Below, in pieces: positions 25,241 to 33,900 of a DNA stretch of 64,000 nucleotides; the stretch's first letter is position 1, and the number at the start of each line of letters is the position of its first letter. A program made the position numbers and the translations under genes. The notes under the pieces are model-generated. The model worked only from the letters and a program-made list of their open reading frames with translations. It did no database searches and had not been told where the DNA came from. Source of the DNA: Micromonospora lutea (GTDB lineage Bacteria > Actinomycetota > Actinomycetes > Mycobacteriales > Micromonosporaceae); the NCBI RefSeq assembly GCF_016863535.1, contig NZ_BOPB01000016.1, forward strand, positions 95,402 through 159,401, given 5' to 3'.

Positions 25241-26716
25241 GTGGGGACCACAATTGACCGGGTGGACGACAAGAGCCTGACCGAGAACAGCGCAGCGGCC
25301 AATCGGACGAGCCTGTGGGGAGGCCGGTTCGCCGGTGGCCCGTCGGAGGCGCTCGCCCGGCTGTCGGTGAGCGTGCAGTTCGACTGGCGGCTGGCCCCGT
25401 ACGACATCGCCGGATCGCGGGCGCACGCCCGGGTCCTGGCCGGCGCCGGCCTGCTCGACCCGGAGGAACTGGGCCGTATCCTCGCCGCCCTCGACGACCT
25501 GGAGGCCGCCTGCGCCTCGGGGGCGTTCCGCCCCACCGTCGACGACGAGGACGTGCACACCGCGCTGGAGCGGGGTCTGCTGGAGCGGCTCGGCAGCCTC
25601 GGCGGCAAGCTGCGCGCCGGCCGGTCCCGCAACGACCAGGTCGCCACCGACCTGCGGCTCTACCTGCGCGACCACGCGCGGGGGGTGGCCGCCCGGCTGG
25701 TCGAGCTGGCCGAGGCGCTGGTCGAGCAGGCCGGACGGCACGTGGACACCGCCGCACCCGGCATGACGCACCTGCAACACGCCCAACCGGTGACCTTCGG
25801 GCACTGGCTGCTCGCCCACGTACAGCCACTGCTGCGGGACCTGGAGCGGCTGCGCGACTGGGACCACCGCACCGCGGTCAGCCCGCTCGGCGCGGGGGCG
25901 CTGGCCGGTTCGGGCCTGCCGCTGGACCCGGTGGCGGTCTCGAAGGAACTCGGCTTCCGGACGTCCTTCGCCAACTCGATGGACGCGGTCGCCGACCGGG
26001 ACTTCGTCGCCGAGTTCCTCTTCGTCACCGCGATGATCGGGGTGCACCTGTCCCGCCTCGGTGAGGAGGTGGTCCTCTGGACGTCGCAGGAGTTCGGCTG
26101 GGTCGAACTGGACGACGCCTTCGCCACCGGTTCGTCGATCATGCCGCAGAAGAAGAACGCGGACATCGCCGAGCTGGCCCGGGGCAAGTCCGGCCGGCTG
26201 GTCGGTGGGTTGGTCGCGGTGCTGACCATGCTCAAGGGCCTGCCGATGACGTACGACCGGGACATGCAGGAGGACAAGGAACCGGCCTTCGACGCGGTCG
26301 ACACCCTGGAACTGCTGCTGCCGGCGCTCGCCGGGATGATCTCCACGATGACGGTACGCGTCGACCGCCTGGTCGCCGCCGCGCCGGTGGGCTTCTCGCT
26401 GGCCACCGAGGTGGCGGACTGGCTGGTCCGCAAGGGTGTGCCGTTCCGCGACGCGCACGAGATCACCGGCAAGCTGGTGGCGCTCTGCGCGGCCCGGGAC
26501 TGCGCCCTCGACGAGGTCTCCGATGACGACCTGGCCGCCGTCAGTGAGCACCTCGACCCGGGCGTACGCGATGTGCTGTCGGTCCGCTCCGCCCTCGCCG
26601 CTCGGATCACCCCCGGCTCCACCGGCCCGGGTCCCGTCGCCGACCAACTCGCCACCGCCGCCGACCGGCTGGTCACCTGGCGCGAATGGGCCGCGGAGCA
26701 GGTAGTCCCCCGCTGA
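25241..26716 (+). CDS. argH: Argininosuccinate lyase
   Basis: 491 residues from GTG 25241 (GGGGGAC about 10 nt upstream); GTG 25262 is an alternative start giving 484. It cleaves argininosuccinate to arginine and fumarate. SLWGGRFAGGPSEAL, SRNDQVATDLRLYLRD, the catalytic THLQHAQPVTFGHWL and the fumarase-family signature GSSIMPQKKNADIAEL are all intact. argG, which often sits between argR and argH in actinobacteria, is not in this window. Confidence 0.95.
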   Translation: MGTTIDRVDDKSLTENSAAANRTSLWGGRFAGGPSEALARLSVSVQFDWRLAPYDIAGSRAHARVLAGAGLLDPEELGRILAALDDLEAACASGAFRPTVDDEDVHTALERGLLERLGSLGGKLRAGRSRNDQVATDLRLYLRDHARGVAARLVELAEALVEQAGRHVDTAAPGMTHLQHAQPVTFGHWLLAHVQPLLRDLERLRDWDHRTAVSPLGAGALAGSGLPLDPVAVSKELGFRTSFANSMDAVADRDFVAEFLFVTAMIGVHLSRLGEEVVLWTSQEFGWVELDDAFATGSSIMPQKKNADIAELARGKSGRLVGGLVAVLTMLKGLPMTYDRDMQEDKEPAFDAVDTLELLLPALAGMISTMTVRVDRLVAAAPVGFSLATEVADWLVRKGVPFRDAHEITGKLVALCAARDCALDEVSDDDLAAVSEHLDPGVRDVLSVRSALAARITPGSTGPGPVADQLATAADRLVTWREWAAEQVVPR

Positions 26717-26786
26717 GCAGCCTCCTCGCCGCGTGGGCTCTTCCGCCCTCCCTCCGCGTCCCTTCCCTGCGCGTCGCAAGATCTGT

Positions 26787-26846
26787 GCAACTTCGGGGAA
26801 ACTGCTGCCTGGCGGCACCTGGATACAGCAGTTTCCCCGAAGTTGC
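26787..26846. terminator. 21-bp perfect inverted repeat after argH
   Basis: The 21 bases at 26787-26807 (starting GCAACTTCGGGG) are the exact reverse complement of 26826-26846 (ending CCCCGAAGTTGC), with an 18-nt loop. It lies 70 nt after argH and 33 nt from the end of the convergent small HTH gene, so it can stop transcription from both sides. There is no U-tract. A stem this long and perfect may also be a mobile or dispersed repeat unit. Confidence 0.65.
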
Positions 26847-26879
26847 TGCCGGGGTGCGGGGGTGGCGCAGTGGTGGGGT

Positions 26880-27302
26880 TCAGGTGGGGGCGGGGGAGGT
26901 GCGGGTGGTGAGGCGGTCGGAGCGTTGCTTGGCGGCCTGAGCGCTGCCCAGGCCGAGCCCCTGGCCGATCGCCTGCCAGGTCAACCCCCGGCTGCGGGCC
27001 AGGCGGAACAGACCCGCCTCCATCGCGTCGATCTCGGCGCGCAGGTGCGGGAAGAGGGTCAGCGCGGCGAGCAGATCGGCCTCGTCCACCGGCTCCTCAC
27101 CCGGCACCGGTTCAGCGGCCCCGGCGGCCAACGCCAGGAGCACGGCGATCGCCTCGTACGGGTCGGCGGCGTACGGGTTGGTGTGCCGGTGCCGCTGCTG
27201 CTCGGTGGCCGCATGCCGCTCAGTGAGTCGCTGGAGCGCCGCGTAGCTGCGGTGCGCTCGGGTCCGGTTGGCCTCGCGCGCCGCGACTGATTCGAAGGTC
27301 AT
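26880..27302 (-). CDS. Small HTH-type DNA-binding protein
   Basis: 140 residues. The N-terminal half is a charged helical region (REANRTRAHRSYAALQRL, ERHAATEQQRHRH). The C-terminus GLTWQAIGQGLGLGSAQAAKQRSDRL reads as a helix-turn-helix. It is probably a local regulator; the family was not recognised. ATG 27302 is chosen because a TTGACA -35 (27333-27338) and TGGGAT -10 (27310-27315), 17 nt apart, place the transcription start at that ATG. The upstream in-frame ATG at 27311 falls inside the -10 element. Confidence 0.65.
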   Translation of the reverse strand: MTFESVAAREANRTRAHRSYAALQRLTERHAATEQQRHRHTNPYAADPYEAIAVLLALAAGAAEPVPGEEPVDEADLLAALTLFPHLRAEIDAMEAGLFRLARSRGLTWQAIGQGLGLGSAQAAKQRSDRLTTRTSPAPT

Positions 27303-27309
27303 ACCGACC

Positions 27310-27338
27310 ATCCCAGCGCCTCAACGAGAAGTTGTCAA
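27310..27338 (-). promoter_or_regulatory. Leaderless promoter of the small HTH gene
   Basis: On the minus strand TTGACA (27338-27333) and TGGGAT (27315-27310) are 17 nt apart, with the ATG 7 nt after the -10. Confidence 0.55.
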
Positions 27339-27342
27339 CGAT

Positions 27343-27386
27343 CTGTTGAAGGATGGCGCTCGGCCTGTTGAAGGATGGCGCTCGGC
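27343..27386. repeat. Perfect 22-bp tandem repeat (two copies)
   Basis: A 22-base unit starting CTGTTGAAGGATGG occurs at 27343-27364 and again, without a gap or mismatch, at 27365-27386; a further partial GCTCGGC follows. It lies directly upstream of the -35 of the small HTH gene and between divergent genes, so it could be an operator. Confidence 0.7.
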
Positions 27387-27508
27387 GCTCGGCGCGGTTA
27401 AGGCGGCACAGCCGAAGCCGTCTGATGCCTCACAGCCTGCGGGGTAAATCTGATCGCCCGCCGCCGTTACGATAAGGCGTCAGTCTATGTCTGCTTTCGA
27501 GGAGAAGT

Positions 27509-30169
27509 GTGGCTCAGCCCAGCCTTGATCCACCTCGACCCGAGCTGGCGGTCACACCGGCTGACTTCGTCGCCGCACTTCGCGTACTGCGAATATGGTC
27601 CAATCTGACGTACCGGCAGTTGACGGCCAAAGCGAGGGCATCGGGTGATCACCTCGCGGTAAGCACACTGGCGTCCATGCTGAACCGGTCCACACTGCCG
27701 AGACGCGAGGTCGTGGCGGGCTTCGTCCGCGCCTGCGGGCTTGACGAGCAGGCGGTGGCCGCCTGGGTGGCCGTTCGTGACGGGTTGTCCGTCCGATCCG
27801 ATCAACCCAACGAGCGGGCGGCCCTCGCAGCGGTGCACCAGCCGCCGACACACATCGAACCGTCTGCACGTCCGGCCCCCAGCATGTTGCCGCCCGCCAT
27901 CCGGGACTTCACCGGCCGCGTCACCGAGCTGAAGGCGTTGCGGGACGTGCTGGCCCGGCAGTTCACCGGGGAAGCCCATCCTGAGGTCCAGGTGACTGCG
28001 GCCATTTCCGGCATGGGGGGAACCGGCAAGACGACGCTCGCGCTGCATGCGGCACACGCATTGGACCAGGTGTTCCCGGACGGCCAACTCTGGGTCGACC
28101 TACGCGACGCCGAAGGATCACCGCTGGAGCCGGGTGACGTGTTGGCCCGCTTCCTCCGGGCGCTCGGGGTCGACCCTCGGGCGATCCCCGACGGTCAGGG
28201 CGAACGCGCGGAGGTCTACCGCATGCTGCTGGCGTACCGCAGGGTACTGGTGGTCCTGGACAACGCGAGTTCGGAGCGACAGATCCGTCCGCTGCTGCCG
28301 GGCACGGCGACGTGCGCGGTGTTGGTCACCAGCCGACTGCGGATGACTGGTATCGAGGGTGCCTGGCATCTCGAGCTGGGGCAGTTCACCACGGACGAGG
28401 CGGTTCAATTGCTCGCCCGGATCACCAACGAGGAGCGGGTACTGCCGGACATCGAAAAGGCCACCGAGATCGCGGAGTACTGCGGTGGTCTACCCCTCGC
28501 GGTACGGATCGCGGGGGCACGCCTGGCGGCCCGTCCGGCCTGGCGGCTCGGTCACCTGGCGGCGCTGCTCGGCGATGAGCGGCGCCGACTGGATCGGCTG
28601 GCTACCGGCGATCTCGCCGTGCGCGCATCACTGGCATTGAGCTACCGCGAACTCGATGGGCAGGCCCGCCGGCTGTTCCGCCTGCTCTCGCAATTCGACG
28701 TCCCCGACTTTCCGGTCTGGCTGGCCGCAGCGGTGCTGGAATGCCCGTTCGAGCAGGCTGCCGAGCACTTGGAGACGCTTGTCGACGCTCAGCTGCTCGC
28801 CGTCGGTGGCACTGATAATGCCGGCCAGATCCGCTTCCTCTATCACGACCTGGTCCGGCTCTTCGCGGCCGAGTGCGCCGTGGCGGAAGAGTCGGAGGAA
28901 GCCACCGCGCAGGCCCTCGTCCGTGGGCTCGGCACCTGGGTCACGCTCGCGGAACGGATGGCGCCGGCGATCCCGGGCCCGTGTTTCGCCCTCATCGCCA
29001 GTCCAGTGCCGCGGCCACCCGTCGACTGGGCGGACGAGTACCTGGGGGACATCGACCCGCTGAGTTGGTTCGACGCAGAACGCGCCGCGATGGTCTCCGC
29101 CACCCGGCAAGCGTGCCGGCTCATGCTGGATGATCTCGCCTTCGACCTCGCCGGGCGGTTGGAGAAGTATTTCGACCTGCGCGGCATGTACGTGGACTGG
29201 GCGAGCCTCAACACCGAGGTGTTGGCCCTCTGCCGCCGGACCGGCAACCTCCTCGGCGAGGCCGTCATGCTGCGCGGCCTGCTCGACGTCAGGACCTGGG
29301 CCGCCGGCCCGGGCGACGGTGCCGCGATGGCCCAGCTGCACGGCGAGGCGGTCCGGCTGCTGGCGAGATTCGAGGCCCTCGGCAATGAGCCGGGCAGCGC
29401 GGACGCCGCCGTGATGTGTTCCTGGGCGCTGGCAGCGGCGGGTTCGTACCCGGAAGCCGTCGCCATGGGCGAGCGGGCGTTGCGGCTGGCCACCCGGTCG
29501 GGTCACCTGGGTGGTGAGGCGCGCGCCCACCTGGCGCTGGCGGTGGCCACCTTCGAACAGGGGCAGATCGAGGTGGCGACCACGCATACCGCTGCCGCTC
29601 TGGAACGGGCCCGCGAACTCGGCAATTCCCGGTGGGAGGCGACTGCCTTGCAGTTCTCCGGCATCGGCCACCGAGAGCTGGGAAACTTCGACGAGGCTCA
29701 TCGGCTGCTCACCGAGTCCTTGCGGATCTCCCGCGCCGACCGAGACGACTACACCGCCACGTTGACCCTGCTGGCGCTGGCGCGACTGCAGGTCAAGCGC
29801 GGTGACCCGGAGGCGCGGGAGACCGCTGAGATGTCACTGGCGCTGGGCCGCGAATACCACATGACGCATCACCAGGCCGAGGCGCTGCTGTTGCTCGGAG
29901 AGATCGAACTGGCCGAGGATCGCCCCGCGCGGGCCGTGCCGTACCTGGAGAGGTCTGTCACGCTGTGGCGTACCCGGGGCTGGCCGTCGTTCCAGGCTGC
30001 GGCCTTGACCAGCCTGGGTCGGGCCCGACTGCACTCCGACCCGCAGGCCGCCCGGGGGGCGTTCGAGGAGGCACACGCGCTTTTCGTGCAGTTGGGCAAC
30101 ATGGACAAGGCAGCCGAGCTGACAGCGCTGATCGAATTTTCAGACGCCGCACGCCAGCGTCGTCGTTGA
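27509..30169 (+). CDS. HTH-STAND (NB-ARC) TPR regulator
   Basis: 886 residues. The N-terminal about 80 residues form a helix-turn-helix-like domain (LRIWSNLTYRQLTAKA, STLASMLNRSTLPRREVV). An NB-ARC/STAND NTPase follows, with FTGR at about 136, Walker A GMGGTGKTTL (about 169-178), Walker B RVLVVLDNA (about 243-251), VTSRLRM and the GLPLAVRIAG motif. The C-terminal about 330 residues are TPR-like helical repeats. Such proteins are signal-dependent switches, in actinobacteria often transcriptional regulators related to AfsR. The activating signal is unknown. GTG start after GGAGAAG. Its 3' end overlaps the convergent secreted-protein gene by 30 nt. Confidence 0.85.
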   Translation: MAQPSLDPPRPELAVTPADFVAALRVLRIWSNLTYRQLTAKARASGDHLAVSTLASMLNRSTLPRREVVAGFVRACGLDEQAVAAWVAVRDGLSVRSDQPNERAALAAVHQPPTHIEPSARPAPSMLPPAIRDFTGRVTELKALRDVLARQFTGEAHPEVQVTAAISGMGGTGKTTLALHAAHALDQVFPDGQLWVDLRDAEGSPLEPGDVLARFLRALGVDPRAIPDGQGERAEVYRMLLAYRRVLVVLDNASSERQIRPLLPGTATCAVLVTSRLRMTGIEGAWHLELGQFTTDEAVQLLARITNEERVLPDIEKATEIAEYCGGLPLAVRIAGARLAARPAWRLGHLAALLGDERRRLDRLATGDLAVRASLALSYRELDGQARRLFRLLSQFDVPDFPVWLAAAVLECPFEQAAEHLETLVDAQLLAVGGTDNAGQIRFLYHDLVRLFAAECAVAEESEEATAQALVRGLGTWVTLAERMAPAIPGPCFALIASPVPRPPVDWADEYLGDIDPLSWFDAERAAMVSATRQACRLMLDDLAFDLAGRLEKYFDLRGMYVDWASLNTEVLALCRRTGNLLGEAVMLRGLLDVRTWAAGPGDGAAMAQLHGEAVRLLARFEALGNEPGSADAAVMCSWALAAAGSYPEAVAMGERALRLATRSGHLGGEARAHLALAVATFEQGQIEVATTHTAAALERARELGNSRWEATALQFSGIGHRELGNFDEAHRLLTESLRISRADRDDYTATLTLLALARLQVKRGDPEARETAEMSLALGREYHMTHHQAEALLLLGEIELAEDRPARAVPYLERSVTLWRTRGWPSFQAAALTSLGRARLHSDPQAARGAFEEAHALFVQLGNMDKAAELTALIEFSDAARQRRR

Positions 30170-30517
30170 GGTCTTGGACGCGCCCGTCGCAGCGTTGTAG
30201 ATCGCGCCCTTGAAGGTGTTGGTGCTCGTACCGGAGCACGTGTGGCTGGTGGATCGGCTCTTGTTGCCGCCGAAGCTGACGTAGTTCAGCAACCGCCAGC
30301 TAACCCCGTTCCAGACGTAGAGTTGCGTTTCCCAACTGGATGAGGCGCCGCAGCCTGAGGTGGTGCCCGTGGTGACCGCCTTGCCGCCGCTCTTGACCGG
30401 CGTTGAGATGGTCCAACTGCACGCTGCCTGAGCGGTCTGGACGATGGTCATTGAGGCTCCGATTCCCAGAGCACCCGCCATCGCTATGGAGGCCCACCGA
30501 TGATGCCGTCTGCGCAT
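30140..30517 (-). CDS. Small secreted protein, unknown function
   Basis: 125 residues. MRRRHHRWASIAMAGALG plus the hydrophobic run ending TAQA is a Sec signal peptide (cleavage about residue 32). The mature part is short, rich in Ser/Thr/Gly, with several Cys (ACSW, SGCGA, HTCSG, LACGV) that could form two disulphides, and aromatic residues (LYVWNGVSWRLLNYVSFGG). No family recognised. It is the last gene of a three-gene minus-strand run with the amidase, 62 nt after it, and its end overlaps the STAND gene. Confidence 0.65.
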   Translation of the reverse strand: MRRRHHRWASIAMAGALGIGASMTIVQTAQAACSWTISTPVKSGGKAVTTGTTSGCGASSSWETQLYVWNGVSWRLLNYVSFGGNKSRSTSHTCSGTSTNTFKGAIYNAATGASKTSTTTLACGV

Positions 30518-30579
30518 GATGATCGTTTCCCTTCGGTTGTCGCTAACGAGGCGAGCAGGTGTGATCTCGTGAAGCGTTT

Positions 30580-32538
30580 TTAGAACTTCGCGCGGTTCAA
30601 TGCCCTCTGGAGGGCGGCGACGGTGGCATAGCCCCAGATGCCGTCGATGGCCAAACCGCTGTTGACCATGGTGTTGAGGTGCCTTTGCAGGGCCTTGACC
30701 GAGCCTGGACCAAGTACGCCGTCGACAGTCAGGCTGGCGTTGCTCCAGGTGTTGAGATGGCGTTGCAGGGCGCGGATCGAGGCTGGGCCCCATTGGCCGT
30801 CCACCGTGGTGCCGATGGCCCGCTGGGTGGCCCGGATCGTCGCGGGCCCGAAGTCGCCGTCGACCGCGAGCAGAGCTCCTTCGTCGTGGTACGCCTGATA
30901 GGCAGCCTCCGTGCCGGGGCCCCACAGACCGTCAGCGGTGACGCCGAGTTGGTCCTGAAGCCACCGCACGCCGGCTGCCGTGTTCGGACCCCAGAAGCCG
31001 TCAGCCACCAGGGGCGGCGTGTAGCCAAGGCCGTTCACTGCCTGCTGTTGAGCGATGACCGATCGGATCGATGTCATGCCGCCCGCAGGCGCGCTGCCCT
31101 TGATCTTGGCGAGATACGCCGCTTCGGTGGCGGGTCCCCACAACCCGTCGACGGTGACCCCGAGACGGCCCTGAAGCCAGCGCACTCCGGCGTCCGTCTT
31201 GGGGCCCCAGAGACCATCCACGACCAGACCCGGTGTATAGCCAGCTTGGTTGACGGCCTGTTGTTGCGCGCCGATCGACCGTACCGACGTCATGCCGCCA
31301 CCCATGCCGCCGCTGCTCGGAGGCGGATCGGTGACCGCAGGAACATTGTCGGAGTTCATGCCGTTCTGGACCCAGGTTCGCAGCTGCGAGCCGGGGCAGG
31401 GGGTCGAGTTGCCGGCGAGTCCGCCGTGCCAGGTCTTGGCCAGGGCCTTGCCGGTGAGTGCGTTCGCGCGGTTGTAGAGGGCACGCATCGACCGCAGCAC
31501 GGCCGGTGTGACGTCGCCATCGGAGCCGATGAAGCAGGCTCCAAGGTGTGTGTCGTTGTGCCCGCTGGCGTGCGCGCCCATGACCTCCCAGCCGCGGCCC
31601 TCGTAGATCCGGCCGGCCGCGTCGACCAGAAAGTTGTATCCGACGTCCGACCAGCCGTTGCCGTCCATGTGGTAGTTCTGGATCTGACGTGGTGTCATCG
31701 CGGTTGGTCCGGCCGAGTAGTGGACGGTGAAACCGGTCCGGGCTGCGAGCGCGACCCGCGTGACCTCCACGGGTGGCCGGGCTCCCCACTGGCGGCGCGG
31801 GATGATGGCTACCGGCTGCGACGTGTCCGGCGGAGGTGCCGGCGGCTGGAGCGATCCATTCGTCACGTACGGGTACAGCGTGCCGGGGCAGTACGTGTCG
31901 AATACCTGCCGGTGTCCCAGGATCTGCGGTCCCGCTGACCCGTGTTGGCGTAGGTGCCCGATCAGGTTTCGGATGGCGGCCACCATGGCGCCGGTCGGCT
32001 GGTCGTCTGCGCCCCACGGTAACGATGTGGCGCCGACCAGACCCATGATGGCGTAGTATTTCTCGTTTGCTCCGGGGATCTTGGCGCCCTCGCCGGCGCC
32101 GTTGGCGGCAGACCGGAACGAGATGCCCCGGCCCTCGAAAATCACGCCGTGCTGGCAGACGACGAAGTTGTAGGCGATATCGGTGCCCTCTCCCGACATG
32201 CCCTCGTTCTGGATGTCGCGGACCTGCGCGGCGCAGTCATTGTGGTTCTCGGCCGGACTCCAGCGGTCGGTGCCTCCCTTGTGATGGATGACGACACCAC
32301 CGTCCCACGGCTTCCAGCTGTACTGCGTGAGGTCTTCCTCCGGCGCTTTGGCCCCCCAGGCGGAGCGCGGGACGATCGGGACGTCGGCGGTCGCCTCGGC
32401 GCGCGCGCCGCTTCGCGCGCTCGCCGATGCCGACGGCACCAGTACGGTGACAACGGTCGCGGCGCCGCCGAGGAGTACGGCACGGCGGTTGATTGGAGGC
32501 GGCGAATCCCCTGAGGCTGCAGGCCATTCGTTCGTCAT
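30580..32538 (-). CDS. Tat-exported protein with two amidase/PGRP domains and peptidoglycan-binding repeats
   Basis: 652 residues. The twin-arginine signal NRRAVLLGGAATVV (RR at 18-19) is followed by a cleavable ASASA region. Two N-acetylmuramoyl-L-alanine amidase/PGRP-type domains follow, each opening with a P(R)xxWGA motif: the first (about 55-225) has VVIHHKGG and HRQVFDTYCPG, the second (about 240-400) has FTVHYSAGP and WHGGLAGNSTPCPG. Both thus keep the His and Cys zinc ligands. From about 425 to the end there are five or six PG_binding_1-like units (VDGLWGPKT, VDGLWGPAT, ADGFWGPNT, VDGDFGPAT, VDGVLGPGS, IDGIWGYAT). It should cut or bind cell-wall peptide stems outside the cell. Confidence 0.88.
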   Translation of the reverse strand: MTNEWPAASGDSPPPINRRAVLLGGAATVVTVLVPSASASARSGARAEATADVPIVPRSAWGAKAPEEDLTQYSWKPWDGGVVIHHKGGTDRWSPAENHNDCAAQVRDIQNEGMSGEGTDIAYNFVVCQHGVIFEGRGISFRSAANGAGEGAKIPGANEKYYAIMGLVGATSLPWGADDQPTGAMVAAIRNLIGHLRQHGSAGPQILGHRQVFDTYCPGTLYPYVTNGSLQPPAPPPDTSQPVAIIPRRQWGARPPVEVTRVALAARTGFTVHYSAGPTAMTPRQIQNYHMDGNGWSDVGYNFLVDAAGRIYEGRGWEVMGAHASGHNDTHLGACFIGSDGDVTPAVLRSMRALYNRANALTGKALAKTWHGGLAGNSTPCPGSQLRTWVQNGMNSDNVPAVTDPPPSSGGMGGGMTSVRSIGAQQQAVNQAGYTPGLVVDGLWGPKTDAGVRWLQGRLGVTVDGLWGPATEAAYLAKIKGSAPAGGMTSIRSVIAQQQAVNGLGYTPPLVADGFWGPNTAAGVRWLQDQLGVTADGLWGPGTEAAYQAYHDEGALLAVDGDFGPATIRATQRAIGTTVDGQWGPASIRALQRHLNTWSNASLTVDGVLGPGSVKALQRHLNTMVNSGLAIDGIWGYATVAALQRALNRAKF

Positions 32539-32540
32539 GG

Positions 32541-33008
32541 TCAGGTGCCCACGCTGATCCACTCGGAGCAGAAGCTCACGCTGTTGTTCGGGTAGTTGCC
32601 GGAGCACGCGCGGAAGACAATCGTCTTGAGGGTCACGCCCGGCTGATTTTCCGGGAACGACTTGTTCATGTACCGGGGGCCCGACGCAGAGCCGGCGGTG
32701 TGCCAGATCCGCCCTTTGCGCACGACCGCCCCGGTCGGACTCACCTCGTCGTCGAAGAACTTCCAGTCGATGACGACCGGGGCGCCATCGACCATGGTGT
32801 CTTCGATCCTGAACCATTCACCGTGAGGGGCGAAACAGCCACGGGCTCTAGCGGTTCCGTACGTGCAGTAGTAGGTCGGGCTACCCCCGGGGCCGACCGC
32901 ATCCGTTGCGAGCTGCTTGCCGTCCGCGGCCTGGGCGGGTGCCGCGAAAGCGCCGGCGGCCAGAGCCGCACCGGCTACCACTCCTGCCATGACTGTGCGA
33001 ATACGCAT
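32541..33008 (-). CDS. Small secreted protein coupled to the amidase
   Basis: 155 residues from ATG 33008, which follows GGAGG. A Sec signal peptide (MRIRTVMAGVVAGAALAAGA, cleavage after APAQA). The mature protein has four Cys in two pairs (YYCTYG..RGCFAP and FRACSG..SFCSEW), suggesting disulphides. Its stop is two bases from the amidase ATG, so the two are co-translated. Function unknown; a role as partner, inhibitor or targeting factor for the amidase is a guess from position. Confidence 0.75.
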   Translation of the reverse strand: MRIRTVMAGVVAGAALAAGAFAAPAQAADGKQLATDAVGPGGSPTYYCTYGTARARGCFAPHGEWFRIEDTMVDGAPVVIDWKFFDDEVSPTGAVVRKGRIWHTAGSASGPRYMNKSFPENQPGVTLKTIVFRACSGNYPNNSVSFCSEWISVGT

Positions 33009-33342
33009 GTGTGCCTCCAAGGGTTGTGACGAAAAGTGGCCAAGCCCCTCTGCTGCCCGTGGCAGCAGAGGGATTCGTGACGCGTCAATGCGAGTGTCGC
33101 TGATCGCATTCTCTGAATTGTCAACAAATGCAAACTGCCTGGCCTTGTGGACTCGGTCAAGCATATCCACCGGTGCGCGTGCCGCAATTGTTCCCGGCTG
33201 TTCCGGACTGTTCCGAACGCGGCCGACTCTGGACCGTCCACTCGGCGAAATGCTGAAGTTGGGGAAAGCCGGTGCCGGTTGCAGTGGCCGCTGATCACTA
33301 CTGTCAGTGGGCTACGCCCGGCAGGTCACCTTGGGAGGAACA
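33009..33342. promoter_or_regulatory. Divergent intergenic region with three phased TGTTCC repeats
   Basis: This 334-nt region separates the secreted-protein operon from a divergent exported PG-binding protein. It is less GC-rich than its surroundings. Three direct 10-bp units, TGTTCCCGGC, TGTTCCGGAC and TGTTCCGAAC, lie end to end at 33189-33218, one per helical turn. No clear -35/-10 pair was found on either strand. Confidence 0.5.
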
Positions 33343-33696
33343 ATGCTCGTACGACGAGCTGCACTGTCAGTAGCCATCGGAATTATCGGCAGCGTGACGC
33401 TGGCGATACCGTCCACGGTCCAGGCCAGCCCGCCCGTTTCCCATGCAATCGCGGCGTCCTGCTCGTACAACGGCGGACACCCCACCATCAGGTTCGGAAG
33501 TTCGGGGTCAGCGGTCGCCCATGCCCAGTGTCTCCTTCGCGAGTTCTGGGGATACCGAATCACTGTCGACGGAAGCTTCGGGATGGCCACCTCCGTGGCC
33601 GTCAGAGACTTCCAGGTTCGCTGCGCCCCACCGGTCGATGGGATCATCGGGCCGGCTACGTGGAACGCCCTTCACCCAGATACCTCACCCTGCTGA
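33343..33696 (+). CDS. Exported peptidoglycan-binding-domain protein
   Basis: 117 residues. The signal peptide (MLVRRAALSVAIGIIGSVTL, cleavage near VQA-S) is followed by one PG_binding_1 domain: GSSGSAVAHAQCLLREFWGYRITVDG, then FGMATSVAVRDFQ and VDGIIGPATWNAL. Four Cys are present. ATG 33343 follows GGGAGGA. It has no catalytic domain. The same domain type occurs in the divergent amidase, so the two may act on the same wall structure. Confidence 0.82.
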   Translation: MLVRRAALSVAIGIIGSVTLAIPSTVQASPPVSHAIAASCSYNGGHPTIRFGSSGSAVAHAQCLLREFWGYRITVDGSFGMATSVAVRDFQVRCAPPVDGIIGPATWNALHPDTSPC

Positions 33697-33854
33697 GGAG
33701 CAGGAGCGTGTCAGGCTCCGGCAAAGTCGTGACGGCGCAGGGAGCGACAACGCTTGGAGCGAGTGGCCAAGGTTGAGTTCGGTGATCGATCGTCAGCGAA
33801 CCGTATGTGCGCTCCCGTGTCGGGGTGCGCCGAGACCACGGAGCCGGCGAACAA

Positions 33855-33894
33855 CAACGGAGGGGAGCCGTTTGGGCCGGCGTTCCCTCCGTTG
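33855..33894 (-). terminator. Terminator downstream of the DUF397 pseudogene
   Basis: CAACGGAGGG (33855-33864) pairs with CCCTCCGTTG (33885-33894). The same structure, diverged, lies downstream of the intact DUF397 gene at 36813. Confidence 0.6.
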
Positions 33895-33900
33895 CTGTCG

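Noticed and set aside
27343..27386. CRISPR-like array
   Set aside because: The two units are directly adjacent without spacers and no cas genes are near.
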